The notes under the pieces were generated by a model, which saw only the letters and a program-made list of their open reading frames with translations, ran no database searches and was not told the origin of the DNA. From Sporomusa sphaeroides DSM 2875 (lineage in GTDB: Bacteria > Bacillota > Negativicutes > Sporomusales > Sporomusaceae), in contig NZ_CP146991.1 in NCBI RefSeq assembly GCF_001941975.2, positions 4,829,501 to 4,893,500 of the forward strand: 64,000 nt of DNA. Direction: 5' to 3'. The stretch's first letter is position 1. Each line of letters starts with the position of its first letter. Both the position numbers and the translations under genes were made by a program. Of the stretch, positions 8,101-15,413 are shown in pieces.

Positions 8101-8301
8101 TCACCTCTTCCATGGCGGCAATACCGTAGATGTGGCAGTAGCAACATCGGGAACTTGCAGGGCCACGTCGGCCGAGAAAAACACCGTCTCTCGGTGCTGC
8201 GGATTAGCTTCAATTAGCACCGACATTTTACGCTCGTCCCCGTACATCTTATAAGCAATAATGTCCCATGTATCGCCCAAAGCGGTTACATATTTACGCA
8301 T
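8101..8301 (-). CDS. Tail protein X (LysM-like, P2 gpX)
   Basis: A 66-residue protein with the tail-X pattern: Y.T..GDTWDIIAYKMYGDE in the N-terminal half and a C-terminal VALQVPDV. This LysM-like fold occurs in contractile-tail and type VI-like systems beside the hub. Its start overlaps the tape-measure stop by eight bases, and the gpD start follows by five bases. Confidence 0.92.
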   Translation of the reverse strand: MRKYVTALGDTWDIIAYKMYGDERKMSVLIEANPQHRETVFFSADVALQVPDVATATSTVLPPWKR

Positions 8302-10585
8302 AGCCTAGTCTCCTTTGTTGTGCCGCCCAGGCATCCATTTTGGTTTTAAAATCCTCAGCTTCATTTCGAATAACTTGGCGCACCTTTGAAGCCACATTAG
8401 GATCGCCGCCATCTACGGTTACATTCGGAGAATAGACGAAGGTCGGACCGGAACCATTACTCGCCGGACTATCAACAAAATCCTGAAACAGTGATCCACC
8501 ACCAAGCCCCATCATCTGTCCTGCTGTCGCCCAGAGGGACAGCGCCCGTGAGCTACCATCAAGCGGAATAACCGCTTCCGGACCTTTCTCTGCAAACAAT
8601 CCAATGTGTGGGCTTGTGGCAATCGTACCATTAGCATAAGCTGGTATTTGCATGGATACATCGGCGGCCGCGACACTGCCACCACCGGTAAACAGGTTTT
8701 TTACCCAGGCTGCTTTTTCTCCGAGCCAGTCAAAGGCCCGGCCAAACCGGTTATAAATCCCGTCGACAAACGCCTGCAGTGCTGCTGCCGGATCATCCCA
8801 GAACCTTGTCCACCATCCTTTTACAGTGTCCCAGTTCTTAATAAGATAATATCCGGCTGCCACTAATCCGCCAATGCCAACGATTAACATACCAATAGGA
8901 TTTGCCGTCATAGCCAAGTTCCATGCCCACTGCGCACCAGTCCATACCCTAGTTACTCCTGCCGCTGAACCCGCAATACTAAGAAAAGTTGCCATGCGCC
9001 CTACATATAGCAAGCCGGCGCCGGCTCCTCTTGCAACATTCCAAGCCCACTGTGCTACTGTCCATGCTTTCTGCGCTGCACCTATTTTGGTCATCCATCC
9101 GTACATGCTTACGAATGGAGAGATTACCGCCCAACCAGCCCAGGTCATGGCGCTCAAAGCGACCGTGCCGCCCAGGACCGCTGCTGTCAGCTTAACTACC
9201 CAACTGCTTAGAGTCGGATATTCTTGGCTCATTTTAACTAGCCATTCCGTTCCATTGCTTACTGCACCAGCTAATTTATTTATTTCTGGCAATAGTACTG
9301 AGCCGAAAGTAATAGCTGTGCGGACAGCTGAAGCTTTAAGACCTCTTAGTTGGCTTTCCGTGTTTTGCAGTTGAATAGCAAATTCTTTGGACATACTGCC
9401 TTTGGCTTCATCGGAATTGCCCATCTTGATAACTCGCAAAAATTCTTCATAGTTACCAGAAATTTTGGAGAGATTATCAACATGCTCAGCTCCAAACAAC
9501 TCAGCCAAAACATTGTTTCGGGTCGCCGCATCAAGACCGCCAATGCGTTCAAACAGATTCATAATAGTGCCTTCGGCGTCTTTGAGTGCGCCAGATTGCA
9601 ATTCCTCTGCTGTCAACCCAACTTCAGCAAGTGCACCCTTGAATTTTTTCGATTGCGTAGGTGCTGCCGCAACTTTTGTAAATAATGCATTAAGCGCAGT
9701 ACCAGCAGTCTCACCTGTTTCACCCATTTGCAGCATAGCAGTAGCCATTCCGGCTAGCGTGGTCCGAGACATTGTAGGTATCAGGGATGTCGCTGTGCCA
9801 GCTGTTCGCTTCAATACCTGTATAATATCGGCACCAGCCGCATTCGACCGGTCATCCAGATAATTGACAGTATCGGCCAATGCTTCCAGCTGGGCAATAC
9901 CTTCTGTAGTTTGCAAGCTAATACCCATGGCGCTGCCTATTTTGGCAAAATCCTCAGTAACCTGTTCCGCTGGTGCCTCAAAAGCCGTCCCCATCATAAT
10001 GCCCATCCGCGCGAACTTATCAATATTTTGCATCCCTTGCACGCCAGACTTAGCAGACATGGCAAACGCCTTAGCCATGTCATCCGGCATAATCATCATG
10101 TCTTTACTGGCCTGCATAACCTGGCTTTGCGCCTGGTAGTAAACATCAGTAAGTTGCCCTGCGTCATCCCGGGCACCGTCAACCTGCTTGGCTACGCCGG
10201 ACATGGCGGATTCGAAATTTATAGCTGAATACACTGGACCGCCAACTGCCACAGCAGTTTCAACAGCCCCAGCCATATTCGCTCGGGCATCACTACGGGA
10301 CTGACTTACTTTGTTCTGCAAAGCAAAAGCCTTGGCATAACTCTTTTGTGCTTGCTCCGCTTTTGCCGTTTGTGCCGTCAGTTTTCTATAGGCGTTACTG
10401 TATTCTCCCGCTGTCAGCACGTTCTTTTTTTGCTGGGCATCAAGCTCTCTCATCTGGCCTTTTAACGATGACACCCGGGTATTAAGCTGTGTCATGCGGT
10501 CAGAGGCAGAAGAAAAGCTGCGGTTGAAGTTAGAGCCCATACGAGCCATAATATTAAATGCAATTTCATGCATGCGACCAGCCAT
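8294..10585 (-). CDS. Tail tape measure protein (TP901 family)
   Basis: A 763-residue tape measure that sets tail length and leaves the tail during DNA ejection. It has an N-terminal helical/coiled-coil region (about 20-110), then the TP901 core (VAKQVDGARDDAGQLTD, AAGADIIQVLKRTAGTATS, TTLAGMATAMLQMGETGETA), hydrophobic helices around 465-590 and a C-terminal peptidase-less tail (GTIATSPHIGLFAEKGPEAV). The ATG at 10585 shares its A with the TAA of the gE' frame, and AGGAGG lies eight bases upstream. Confidence 0.94.
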   Translation of the reverse strand: MAGRMHEIAFNIMARMGSNFNRSFSSASDRMTQLNTRVSSLKGQMRELDAQQKKNVLTAGEYSNAYRKLTAQTAKAEQAQKSYAKAFALQNKVSQSRSDARANMAGAVETAVAVGGPVYSAINFESAMSGVAKQVDGARDDAGQLTDVYYQAQSQVMQASKDMMIMPDDMAKAFAMSAKSGVQGMQNIDKFARMGIMMGTAFEAPAEQVTEDFAKIGSAMGISLQTTEGIAQLEALADTVNYLDDRSNAAGADIIQVLKRTAGTATSLIPTMSRTTLAGMATAMLQMGETGETAGTALNALFTKVAAAPTQSKKFKGALAEVGLTAEELQSGALKDAEGTIMNLFERIGGLDAATRNNVLAELFGAEHVDNLSKISGNYEEFLRVIKMGNSDEAKGSMSKEFAIQLQNTESQLRGLKASAVRTAITFGSVLLPEINKLAGAVSNGTEWLVKMSQEYPTLSSWVVKLTAAVLGGTVALSAMTWAGWAVISPFVSMYGWMTKIGAAQKAWTVAQWAWNVARGAGAGLLYVGRMATFLSIAGSAAGVTRVWTGAQWAWNLAMTANPIGMLIVGIGGLVAAGYYLIKNWDTVKGWWTRFWDDPAAALQAFVDGIYNRFGRAFDWLGEKAAWVKNLFTGGGSVAAADVSMQIPAYANGTIATSPHIGLFAEKGPEAVIPLDGSSRALSLWATAGQMMGLGGGSLFQDFVDSPASNGSGPTFVYSPNVTVDGGDPNVASKVRQVIRNEAEDFKTKMDAWAAQQRRLGYA

Positions 10586-10755
10586 TACTTCTGCCTCCTT
10601 TGCGCATCATTAATGGTTTCAATCCAGGCTTCAAGTTCTGGGAAAGGCATGCTTAGCCAATATGTAACCGAAGTCCGCGCTTCTCTGGACAATCGCAGTG
10701 CCACTGCTCTGATTGTCTTGGCCGGTTTAGCGCCCAATCCTATTCGAGCAAAAAA
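10585..10755 (-). CDS. gE' extension reached by -1 ribosomal frameshift (GpE-type)
   Basis: The heptamer T TTT TTG at 10755-10749 is in the correct register (codons TTT TTG) seven bases before the gE stop. A -1 shift continues as ARIGLGAKPAKTIRAVALRL and ends with MPFPELEAWIETINDAQRRQ, with TAA at 10587-10585 overlapping the tape-measure ATG. The fused product is 161 residues. The MPFPELEAWI motif is the signature of P2 gpE'-type tail assembly chaperones. This matches the known gE/gE+E' arrangement upstream of the tape measure in P2 and gpG/GT in lambda; the shift itself is inferred from sequence. Confidence 0.85.
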   Translation of the reverse strand, partial: FFARIGLGAKPAKTIRAVALRLSREARTSVTYWLSMPFPELEAWIETINDAQRRQK

Positions 10756-11069
10756 CTTTGCACTTCTCCAGTAACACTGCTAAATTCTTTGGCCGGTAGC
10801 GCTTGTATCAAGTCGACTGAAACACCAGCCGCTTTAGCTGCAATGATGGCCTGGTAAGCCTTCGCTGACTCTAGCATTATGGCGCGTACTCCCATAGCCC
10901 GCGCTTCGGCTTCAGCGTCAATTACATCCTTGCCGGTTAATTTGTCCAAATCTAACTTGATTTCGGTATATTTATTGCCTTCAAATACAAACGGCTTTCT
11001 AAACGGAATCGTGATATTTCCCGTGGTAGTGTCTTGGTTTTCACTAGCAGTACCTTCCTGGTTTTTCAT
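10740..11069 (-). CDS. Tail assembly chaperone gE
   Basis: A 109-residue protein of the phage tail assembly chaperone type: ITIPFRKPFVFEGNKYTEIK, L.KLTGKDVIDAEAEARAMG, ALPAKEFSSVTGEVQSFL. Chaperones of this family coat the tape measure during tail assembly. The zero-frame product ends with a TAG at 10742-10740, and a fraction of ribosomes should shift at 10755-10749 into the gE' frame. AAGGAGG lies eight bases before the ATG. It is the first gene after the plus-strand cargo gene. Confidence 0.86.
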   Translation of the reverse strand: MKNQEGTASENQDTTTGNITIPFRKPFVFEGNKYTEIKLDLDKLTGKDVIDAEAEARAMGVRAIMLESAKAYQAIIAAKAAGVSVDLIQALPAKEFSSVTGEVQSFLLE

Positions 11070-11082
11070 TTCATATTCCTCC

Positions 11083-11111
11083 TTGCTATTTACCTGTATT
11101 TCACATATACT
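11083..11111 (+). promoter_or_regulatory. Sigma-A-type promoter of the plus-strand cargo gene
   Basis: TTGCTA (11083-11088), a 17-base spacer, and TATACT (11106-11111), ending 18 bases before the ATG at 11130. It points against the surrounding late genes. The same block also contains one copy of a sequence recurring upstream of two other phage genes. Confidence 0.6.
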
Positions 11112-11129
11112 GGAAGTGAGGTGAAAGAC

Positions 11130-11345
11130 ATGGACATTCTACATATGCTCTTGCGCATAATAGTCTTAGCAATATCCATACCTTTCGGCCTGCTGGCCGC
11201 TTTGATACCTGGCTACGCCGCCGGACAGATCGTAGCGATGATCGGCCTACCGGCTGAAATTGGTTACTATCTGGTGGGCGGACTGGTGCTGGTAGTGTTT
11301 TGTGCCTACTTCCAGGACCGGATCACGCCACCGAAAAACGCATAA
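11130..11345 (+). CDS. Small two-helix membrane protein, plus-strand cargo gene (moron)
   Basis: A 71-residue protein with two strongly hydrophobic segments (MLLRIIVLAISIPFGLLAAL and IGYYLVGGLVLVVFCAYF) joined by PGYAAGQIVAMIGLPAE. The ATG at 11130 has GTGAGGTGA upstream; the longer open frame is not needed. It is the only plus-strand gene among about 40 kb of minus-strand phage genes and has its own promoter and terminator. Such isolated units in late operons are typically expressed in the lysogen. Superinfection exclusion or envelope modification is possible but unproven; I recognise no family. Confidence 0.72.
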   Translation: MDILHMLLRIIVLAISIPFGLLAALIPGYAAGQIVAMIGLPAEIGYYLVGGLVLVVFCAYFQDRITPPKNA

Positions 11346-11358
11346 ACGAAATTATTCA

Positions 11359-11388
11359 GGCCGTACCCGGTTAAGGTACGGCCTTTTA
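11359..11388 (+). terminator. Terminator of the plus-strand cargo gene
   Basis: GGCCGTACC-CGGTTAA-GGTACGGCC followed by TTTTATT, 13 bases after the cargo stop codon. It ends against the stop codon of the tail-tube gene. On the minus strand the hairpin lacks a good T-tract. Confidence 0.85.
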
Positions 11389-11907
11389 TTATCCACCAAG
11401 CGCCAGGCGAACGGCGGCGAGATAATCCACCCCATCAATCTTGCAGATAAAATTCAGCTTGTCGATTTCGATGTATTCTTTGCCGTCATACCAAACCTTA
11501 TAATAGGTTACTTCCAGCGTATTAGAACTGTCTGTTGGGGAACCGACTTCTAGCTTGCCGGGCTCCGTGCTTTTCGGTATGCCGTTGACCGTCACTCGCA
11601 GCGGCACTGCCCGGTAGGTGCCGTTGGCTGCGTCATGCACCTGAATTGCACCCCGCAAATCGAGCTGGTGAACTTTCGGAGCTGCAAGAGAAAGTGATTT
11701 CGGTGTCGGTGTGCGCCATGACAATGAAAGTTCCATGCTGCTATAATGACCGATAACCGGGCTGTCGTATTCGCCAGCAATGCCGGCGCCTTTGACAGTT
11801 TCCGTCATTGCTTCTAATTTCGGCAATTCTGCATCAACGAGGCCGACAAAGTTTGTTCCATTTTCATATGCCCGGAAATTGATTAGTTTTTCAGGGATTC
11901 GATTCAT
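11389..11907 (-). CDS. Major tail tube protein (P2 FII)
   Basis: A 172-residue tube protein of the FII family: the start MNRIPEKLINFRAYENG, VDAELPKLEAMTETVKGAGI, GEYDSPVIGHYSSMELSLSW and LRGAIQVHDAANG are all characteristic. It forms the hexameric rings of the inner tail tube. It directly follows the sheath gene with a 20-base gap, the order conserved in P2-like phages. Confidence 0.94.
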   Translation of the reverse strand: MNRIPEKLINFRAYENGTNFVGLVDAELPKLEAMTETVKGAGIAGEYDSPVIGHYSSMELSLSWRTPTPKSLSLAAPKVHQLDLRGAIQVHDAANGTYRAVPLRVTVNGIPKSTEPGKLEVGSPTDSSNTLEVTYYKVWYDGKEYIEIDKLNFICKIDGVDYLAAVRLALGG

Positions 11908-11927
11908 ACATAAGCCTCCTTTCTTAG

Positions 11928-13388
11928 TTAATCAAACAGTGTGCTGAAATAGGACACATCATATTCGATTACTTCCTCGATATCCTCGGCCGGAGGAGGT
12001 GGTGCAACATAATAGTGCAAGCGAAAAACCCCGTTCAGCAAGTCTGTTACGGGGTTTTCTGATTCTAAAAACTCAACCCGCCCGCCAAGAATTTTCTCCG
12101 TGGCCGCAAGGCCGTTAAACCAGATATTGGCGCTATCCACGAGCGTATCCACCAATCGGCGATTGGTCGGATCATCAACTTTTTGCCAATGGGTCAGTAC
12201 TAAGGTGTTTGCAATCCAGTTAAACATGCGCCGTACCGGAATAAAGGCGTCTTTAATGTCAGTGTTACTCGGGTATGCGCCGGTACGGTTCCCCCAAAGT
12301 TTCCAGCCACCAATAAAGTTTAGTGCGGTAACAATTCCCTGGCCGTTTAGGTAGTTAGCCTGAATCAAGTCAAGATACACTTTTTTACCGTCTGCTGTCA
12401 GCGCCATGTTAGCTTGCAGGGATTTATTAGACGGCGACTTATATGGAATATCGTCATTGGCCGCATCCGTCTGGCAACAAATCCCGGCCAGTTGCGTACT
12501 GAGATGAAACTGTTTGCCGCTTAAAGCAACTTTCGGCCAACAGACTATGAGCTGTGGGTCAATATAATTGTTATTGGTTTTCCAAGCTGGCACCTGAGTA
12601 TATTGCGTAGCCGCATCTTCACCGGTTGTGGGTATATCGGCAATCGCCGTCGCCTGAAATACGCCGTTAATGCTGCCAGACTTGGCATGCAGTACTGCAG
12701 CTACCAGCGGATCCGTAGACCAGCCGGGGGCTAAAACTTGTCCAGGGACAAGTTGAAACATCGGATACACCCGGGCAACCAGTTCTAAACCCTCTGGCTC
12801 ACCAGTGGTGATGTCGATACCGCCAACAATGTCGTCACTATCGACCATATCCGGCTTCAGTTTGGTGTAACTCAAAACTAAAGACGTTTTCTCGGCCGTA
12901 ATTTCGCCACCCTCGACGGGGGTAATAACAACATTGAGCTCGTCATTGTAACCAGCAACATAGTCTGTGCCTTTTACTAACGGTTGTCCGGCTTCGACCA
13001 GTTTAACTACCAGTGTACCCAAAAGGACTGGCTCGCCAGAGATAATGGCCGTACCGTCAGCAATGTTTACGGATTTATTGGTTACAGCTTCTTTATGCAC
13101 CGCCGGGTCAAGTACGTTAATCAATACCACCGGAGCCACATTAAATAGGGAAAAATGACTGTAAATAAACTCGCAGAGAGTGTATTTATCCCAGTCATTT
13201 GAATACCCGAAAGCCTTGACTGCCTCGGCGTAGGAATAACAAAGTACCGGATTATTCGCCCCTGCTGGTTCACTGGCAAGGTGAAGCGGCGCTGTACCGA
13301 ATACAACTGGTAGCCCCGCTGATGTTTTCACCGGTGGAATAATAGATGTTGGTACTTCTGAAGGAAATACGCCATGTTTATACGTCAC
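11928..13388 (-). CDS. Tail sheath protein (P2 FI)
   Basis: A 486-residue contractile sheath protein. It has the sheath pattern VPTSIIPPVKTSAGLPVVFG at the N-terminus, KVALSGKQFHLSTQLAGICC in the middle, and the C-terminal LWGNRTG, FIPVRRMFNWIANTLVLTHW and RLVDTLVDSANIWFNGL elements that interlock subunits. It establishes that the phage is a myovirus-type (contractile) phage. Confidence 0.95.
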   Translation of the reverse strand: MTYKHGVFPSEVPTSIIPPVKTSAGLPVVFGTAPLHLASEPAGANNPVLCYSYAEAVKAFGYSNDWDKYTLCEFIYSHFSLFNVAPVVLINVLDPAVHKEAVTNKSVNIADGTAIISGEPVLLGTLVVKLVEAGQPLVKGTDYVAGYNDELNVVITPVEGGEITAEKTSLVLSYTKLKPDMVDSDDIVGGIDITTGEPEGLELVARVYPMFQLVPGQVLAPGWSTDPLVAAVLHAKSGSINGVFQATAIADIPTTGEDAATQYTQVPAWKTNNNYIDPQLIVCWPKVALSGKQFHLSTQLAGICCQTDAANDDIPYKSPSNKSLQANMALTADGKKVYLDLIQANYLNGQGIVTALNFIGGWKLWGNRTGAYPSNTDIKDAFIPVRRMFNWIANTLVLTHWQKVDDPTNRRLVDTLVDSANIWFNGLAATEKILGGRVEFLESENPVTDLLNGVFRLHYYVAPPPPAEDIEEVIEYDVSYFSTLFD

Positions 13389-13665
13389 GTTTCAAGCCTC
13401 CTTCCTGGATGAATTTCTGGATTTCCTTATACCGCAGGTTTTCCAGTGAACCTGATGATTGAATAGCTGTGGTGACGGCTTGCAGCTTGGCCGGTGGCAC
13501 AAATAGCGATTTTATCCCTGGACACTTTTCAACCACATCTTTCAGATGCTCCGGAATCCCGCCTTTATAGATGGTATGCCGCTGCAGCAGTCCGCCAGGC
13601 AGGCTGGGGCCGCAATAAATAAAGCGCTCCGTTTTCACGGGCGCTTGTTCTTTCTTATTAGCCAT
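13378..13665 (-). CDS. Conserved small protein before the sheath gene
   Basis: A 95-residue protein (MANKKEQAPVKTERFIYCGP...). Features are IYCGPSLPGGLLQRHTIYKG, resembling a glycine-rich beta hairpin, and a C-terminal helical half (LRYKEIQKFIQEG). A protein of this type regularly precedes the sheath gene in P2-like Firmicute prophages, but its job is not established. The ATG at 13665 is preferred because GGAGG lies twelve bases upstream; an ATG at 13674 would be too close. Confidence 0.75.
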   Translation of the reverse strand: MANKKEQAPVKTERFIYCGPSLPGGLLQRHTIYKGGIPEHLKDVVEKCPGIKSLFVPPAKLQAVTTAIQSSGSLENLRYKEIQKFIQEGGLKRDV

Positions 13666-14149
13666 AATATGCATCTTCCTCCATTTCCGTTAGAATCGGC
13701 CGACCGATGGCCCATGTAGTAGTCATCCAGGCAATCCAATACGGCCAAGGCTGTTCGTCCGGTTGCTCCCACTTAATGGGTAATTGCAAATCGAAATGTC
13801 TAGCCAGCGGCCGGCGCGTGATGATAGCCTGCCGGATCCGTTCCAATACATTCAGTGGGTCCCGCCAGCCCTGGCCATGTTTTGAGTAGGTCGTTGCAAT
13901 CAGTCGAACAGTGGCCGTACCGACATCCTGGGTATCTTCTCCTGAGCGGAAGCGGACCAGAACAAATGGTACTGCTCTTGCAAATTCATCGTCCGGCGGT
14001 TTCCCTGGTCGCGGTTCGTCATCATCCAAAAAACCAGCAACTACGGACGGCGGACGCGGCGGTCCAGTTTTGGCCTCCAGGACTAATTCGGCAGTGGCGT
14101 CGGTAATTAACTTACATAATTCGTCGACTAAGATAAGCGGTGTACTCAT
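13658..14149 (-). CDS. Tail terminator/completion-like protein
   Basis: A 163-residue protein with PFVLVRFRSGEDTQDVGTAT, LIATTYSKHGQGWRDPLNVL, ERIRQAIITRRPL and WPYWIAWMTTTWAIGRPI. This arrangement (an alpha/beta core with a 'd..G.....L.erIr..L' helix) recalls tail-completion proteins that cap the tail tube, such as Mu gp37-like and lambda gpU-like proteins. The family is not certain. It overlaps both neighbours by a few bases, consistent with one head-tail joining cluster. Confidence 0.68.
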   Translation of the reverse strand: MSTPLILVDELCKLITDATAELVLEAKTGPPRPPSVVAGFLDDDEPRPGKPPDDEFARAVPFVLVRFRSGEDTQDVGTATVRLIATTYSKHGQGWRDPLNVLERIRQAIITRRPLARHFDLQLPIKWEQPDEQPWPYWIAWMTTTWAIGRPILTEMEEDAYYG

Positions 14150-14709
14150 TTGCCATACCTCGCTAACATACGGTTAATTTCGTGATTTAGTCGGTCGCTT
14201 AGCCGCCGGTTTGCGCCGGCTTCGACATATTGGCTAACTGATTTACTTTCTAGCATCTGGGCAACGGATGGGCCGTGTCGCTGGACAATAGGGAAGCGGC
14301 CAGCGCTAGTACGATTAAATACACCGACATGGCCGCTGGACATTTTTGCCACAAATGATTTTGCAATGGTACCACCGCCTGATCGTTTTACCTGAGCATA
14401 TACACCATCAGCCGGCCGGCGCTTAGTTACTTTGCCCGGGCGAATTTTATAGTACGACAGCGCCCGCGGCCGTCCCCGGGAGGTTACTGCCGCGCTTAGA
14501 TTGGATGTACTAGCCTTGCTAATACTGATAGTTTCGCGCACACGACCGGCAGTGATGGTATAGTCTTCTTTTGCCTTGGTCACCGCATCAGTCCGCGCCC
14601 CTTCGGCTGCCCGGTTTATAGCATTGGCAAGCACTTTCGGTATAGCTCCTGGGATATGCCCCAGCATCAGCTTTGCCATGTTAATCTGCTCAGCCGTAAT
14701 ATCAATCAT
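14146..14709 (-). CDS. Minor tail protein Z-like (gpZ)
   Basis: A 187-residue basic protein matching the prophage minor tail Z family: NAINRAAEGARTDAVTKAKE, DYTITAGRVRETISISKAST, SAAVTSRGRPRALSYYKIRP and the Arg/Lys-rich PGKVTKRRPADGVYAQVKRS. Proteins of this family act at the head-tail interface. It overlaps the preceding and following genes by four bases each. Confidence 0.82.
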   Translation of the reverse strand: MIDITAEQINMAKLMLGHIPGAIPKVLANAINRAAEGARTDAVTKAKEDYTITAGRVRETISISKASTSNLSAAVTSRGRPRALSYYKIRPGKVTKRRPADGVYAQVKRSGGGTIAKSFVAKMSSGHVGVFNRTSAGRFPIVQRHGPSVAQMLESKSVSQYVEAGANRRLSDRLNHEINRMLARYGK

Positions 14710-15029
14710 GAGCGATTCGCCCCCAGATCAATTTCCAGCATCCCCGCACTGGCAGCACAATTAAGCACCTTGTACCATTCCCCGTCTACCGTCATTTTCT
14801 GATCACGTTCCGGTCGGTATCCCAAATCCGACTCACTGACAAACAGGGTTAATTCCCGCTGGTAGATTCCATCATAGCTATCGCTTTGCCGGTTACTGCG
14901 CTGTTTGGAGATATCATCATCCACAACACAGAGGATTTGCTGGCCGTCAATCTCGTGCATCTCGGCGAATTCATCAGGATTAAGAAAAACGGCCACCAAA
15001 TCGGCGGCCATCATATCTTTGAGACTCAT
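14706..15029 (-). CDS. Head-tail joining protein
   Basis: A 107-residue protein with the pattern found in phage head-tail connector proteins: LNPDEFAEMHEIDGQQILCV and SDLGYRPERDQKMTVDGEWY followed by KVLNCAASAGMLEIDLGANR. The mostly-beta layout resembles lambda FII or the stopper family. It lies between the DUF2190 protein and the gpZ-like gene, which supports a role in closing the portal or recruiting the tail. Confidence 0.72.
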   Translation of the reverse strand: MSLKDMMAADLVAVFLNPDEFAEMHEIDGQQILCVVDDDISKQRSNRQSDSYDGIYQRELTLFVSESDLGYRPERDQKMTVDGEWYKVLNCAASAGMLEIDLGANRS

Positions 15030-15030
15030 A

Positions 15031-15375
15031 TTATCCTACCAATTTGACAGTAGCAGTTGTCGCGGCCTGCAGTTTAGCAGACAAACACCAGCCACCTATT
15101 GGTATATTATCAGTGGCAGTTTTAGTCAATTTACTTGCTGTTCCATCCCAATAAAGAACGTCACCTGCACCAAAAGCCACTGTTGTAACAGCCGGTACAT
15201 CTGCAAAGACACCTTTAACTGCTACGCCACCAACACTCCCTGGTGCAATATCGGCCACTGCAAAGCCAATTCTTGTAGTAAGTGACACAACCTGACCGGC
15301 AGTAATGGTTTCCGTTCCGGCATTATAGTAATCAATAATATCACCGTTTTGTTGATATACACCTTGTCTTGCCAT
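15031..15375 (-). CDS. DUF2190 capsid-associated protein
   Basis: A 114-residue protein typical of the DUF2190 family: GDIIDYYNAGTETITAGQVV, GFAVADIAPGSVGGVAVKGV, GAGDVLYWDGTASKLTKTAT, IGGWCLSAKLQAATTATVKL. Members lie next to major capsid genes and are thought to decorate or stabilise the capsid. RBS AGGAATAAG precedes the ATG. It is directly downstream of the capsid gene. Confidence 0.9.
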   Translation of the reverse strand: MARQGVYQQNGDIIDYYNAGTETITAGQVVSLTTRIGFAVADIAPGSVGGVAVKGVFADVPAVTTVAFGAGDVLYWDGTASKLTKTATDNIPIGGWCLSAKLQAATTATVKLVG

Positions 15376-15413
15376 TCTTATTCCTCCATTTTATAATGTT
15401 TTAACTCTAACAT

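Noticed and set aside
8097-8213. Longer N-terminus of the gpD-like protein
   Set aside because: The extra 39 residues overlap the tail X gene, are rich in Arg and Pro with no family match, and a good GAGGTGAGC site sits before the ATG at 8096.
8874-9374. 166-residue plus-strand open frame inside the tape-measure gene
   Set aside because: It is antisense to the tape-measure protein, lacks an RBS and shows the alanine-rich composition expected of antisense reading.
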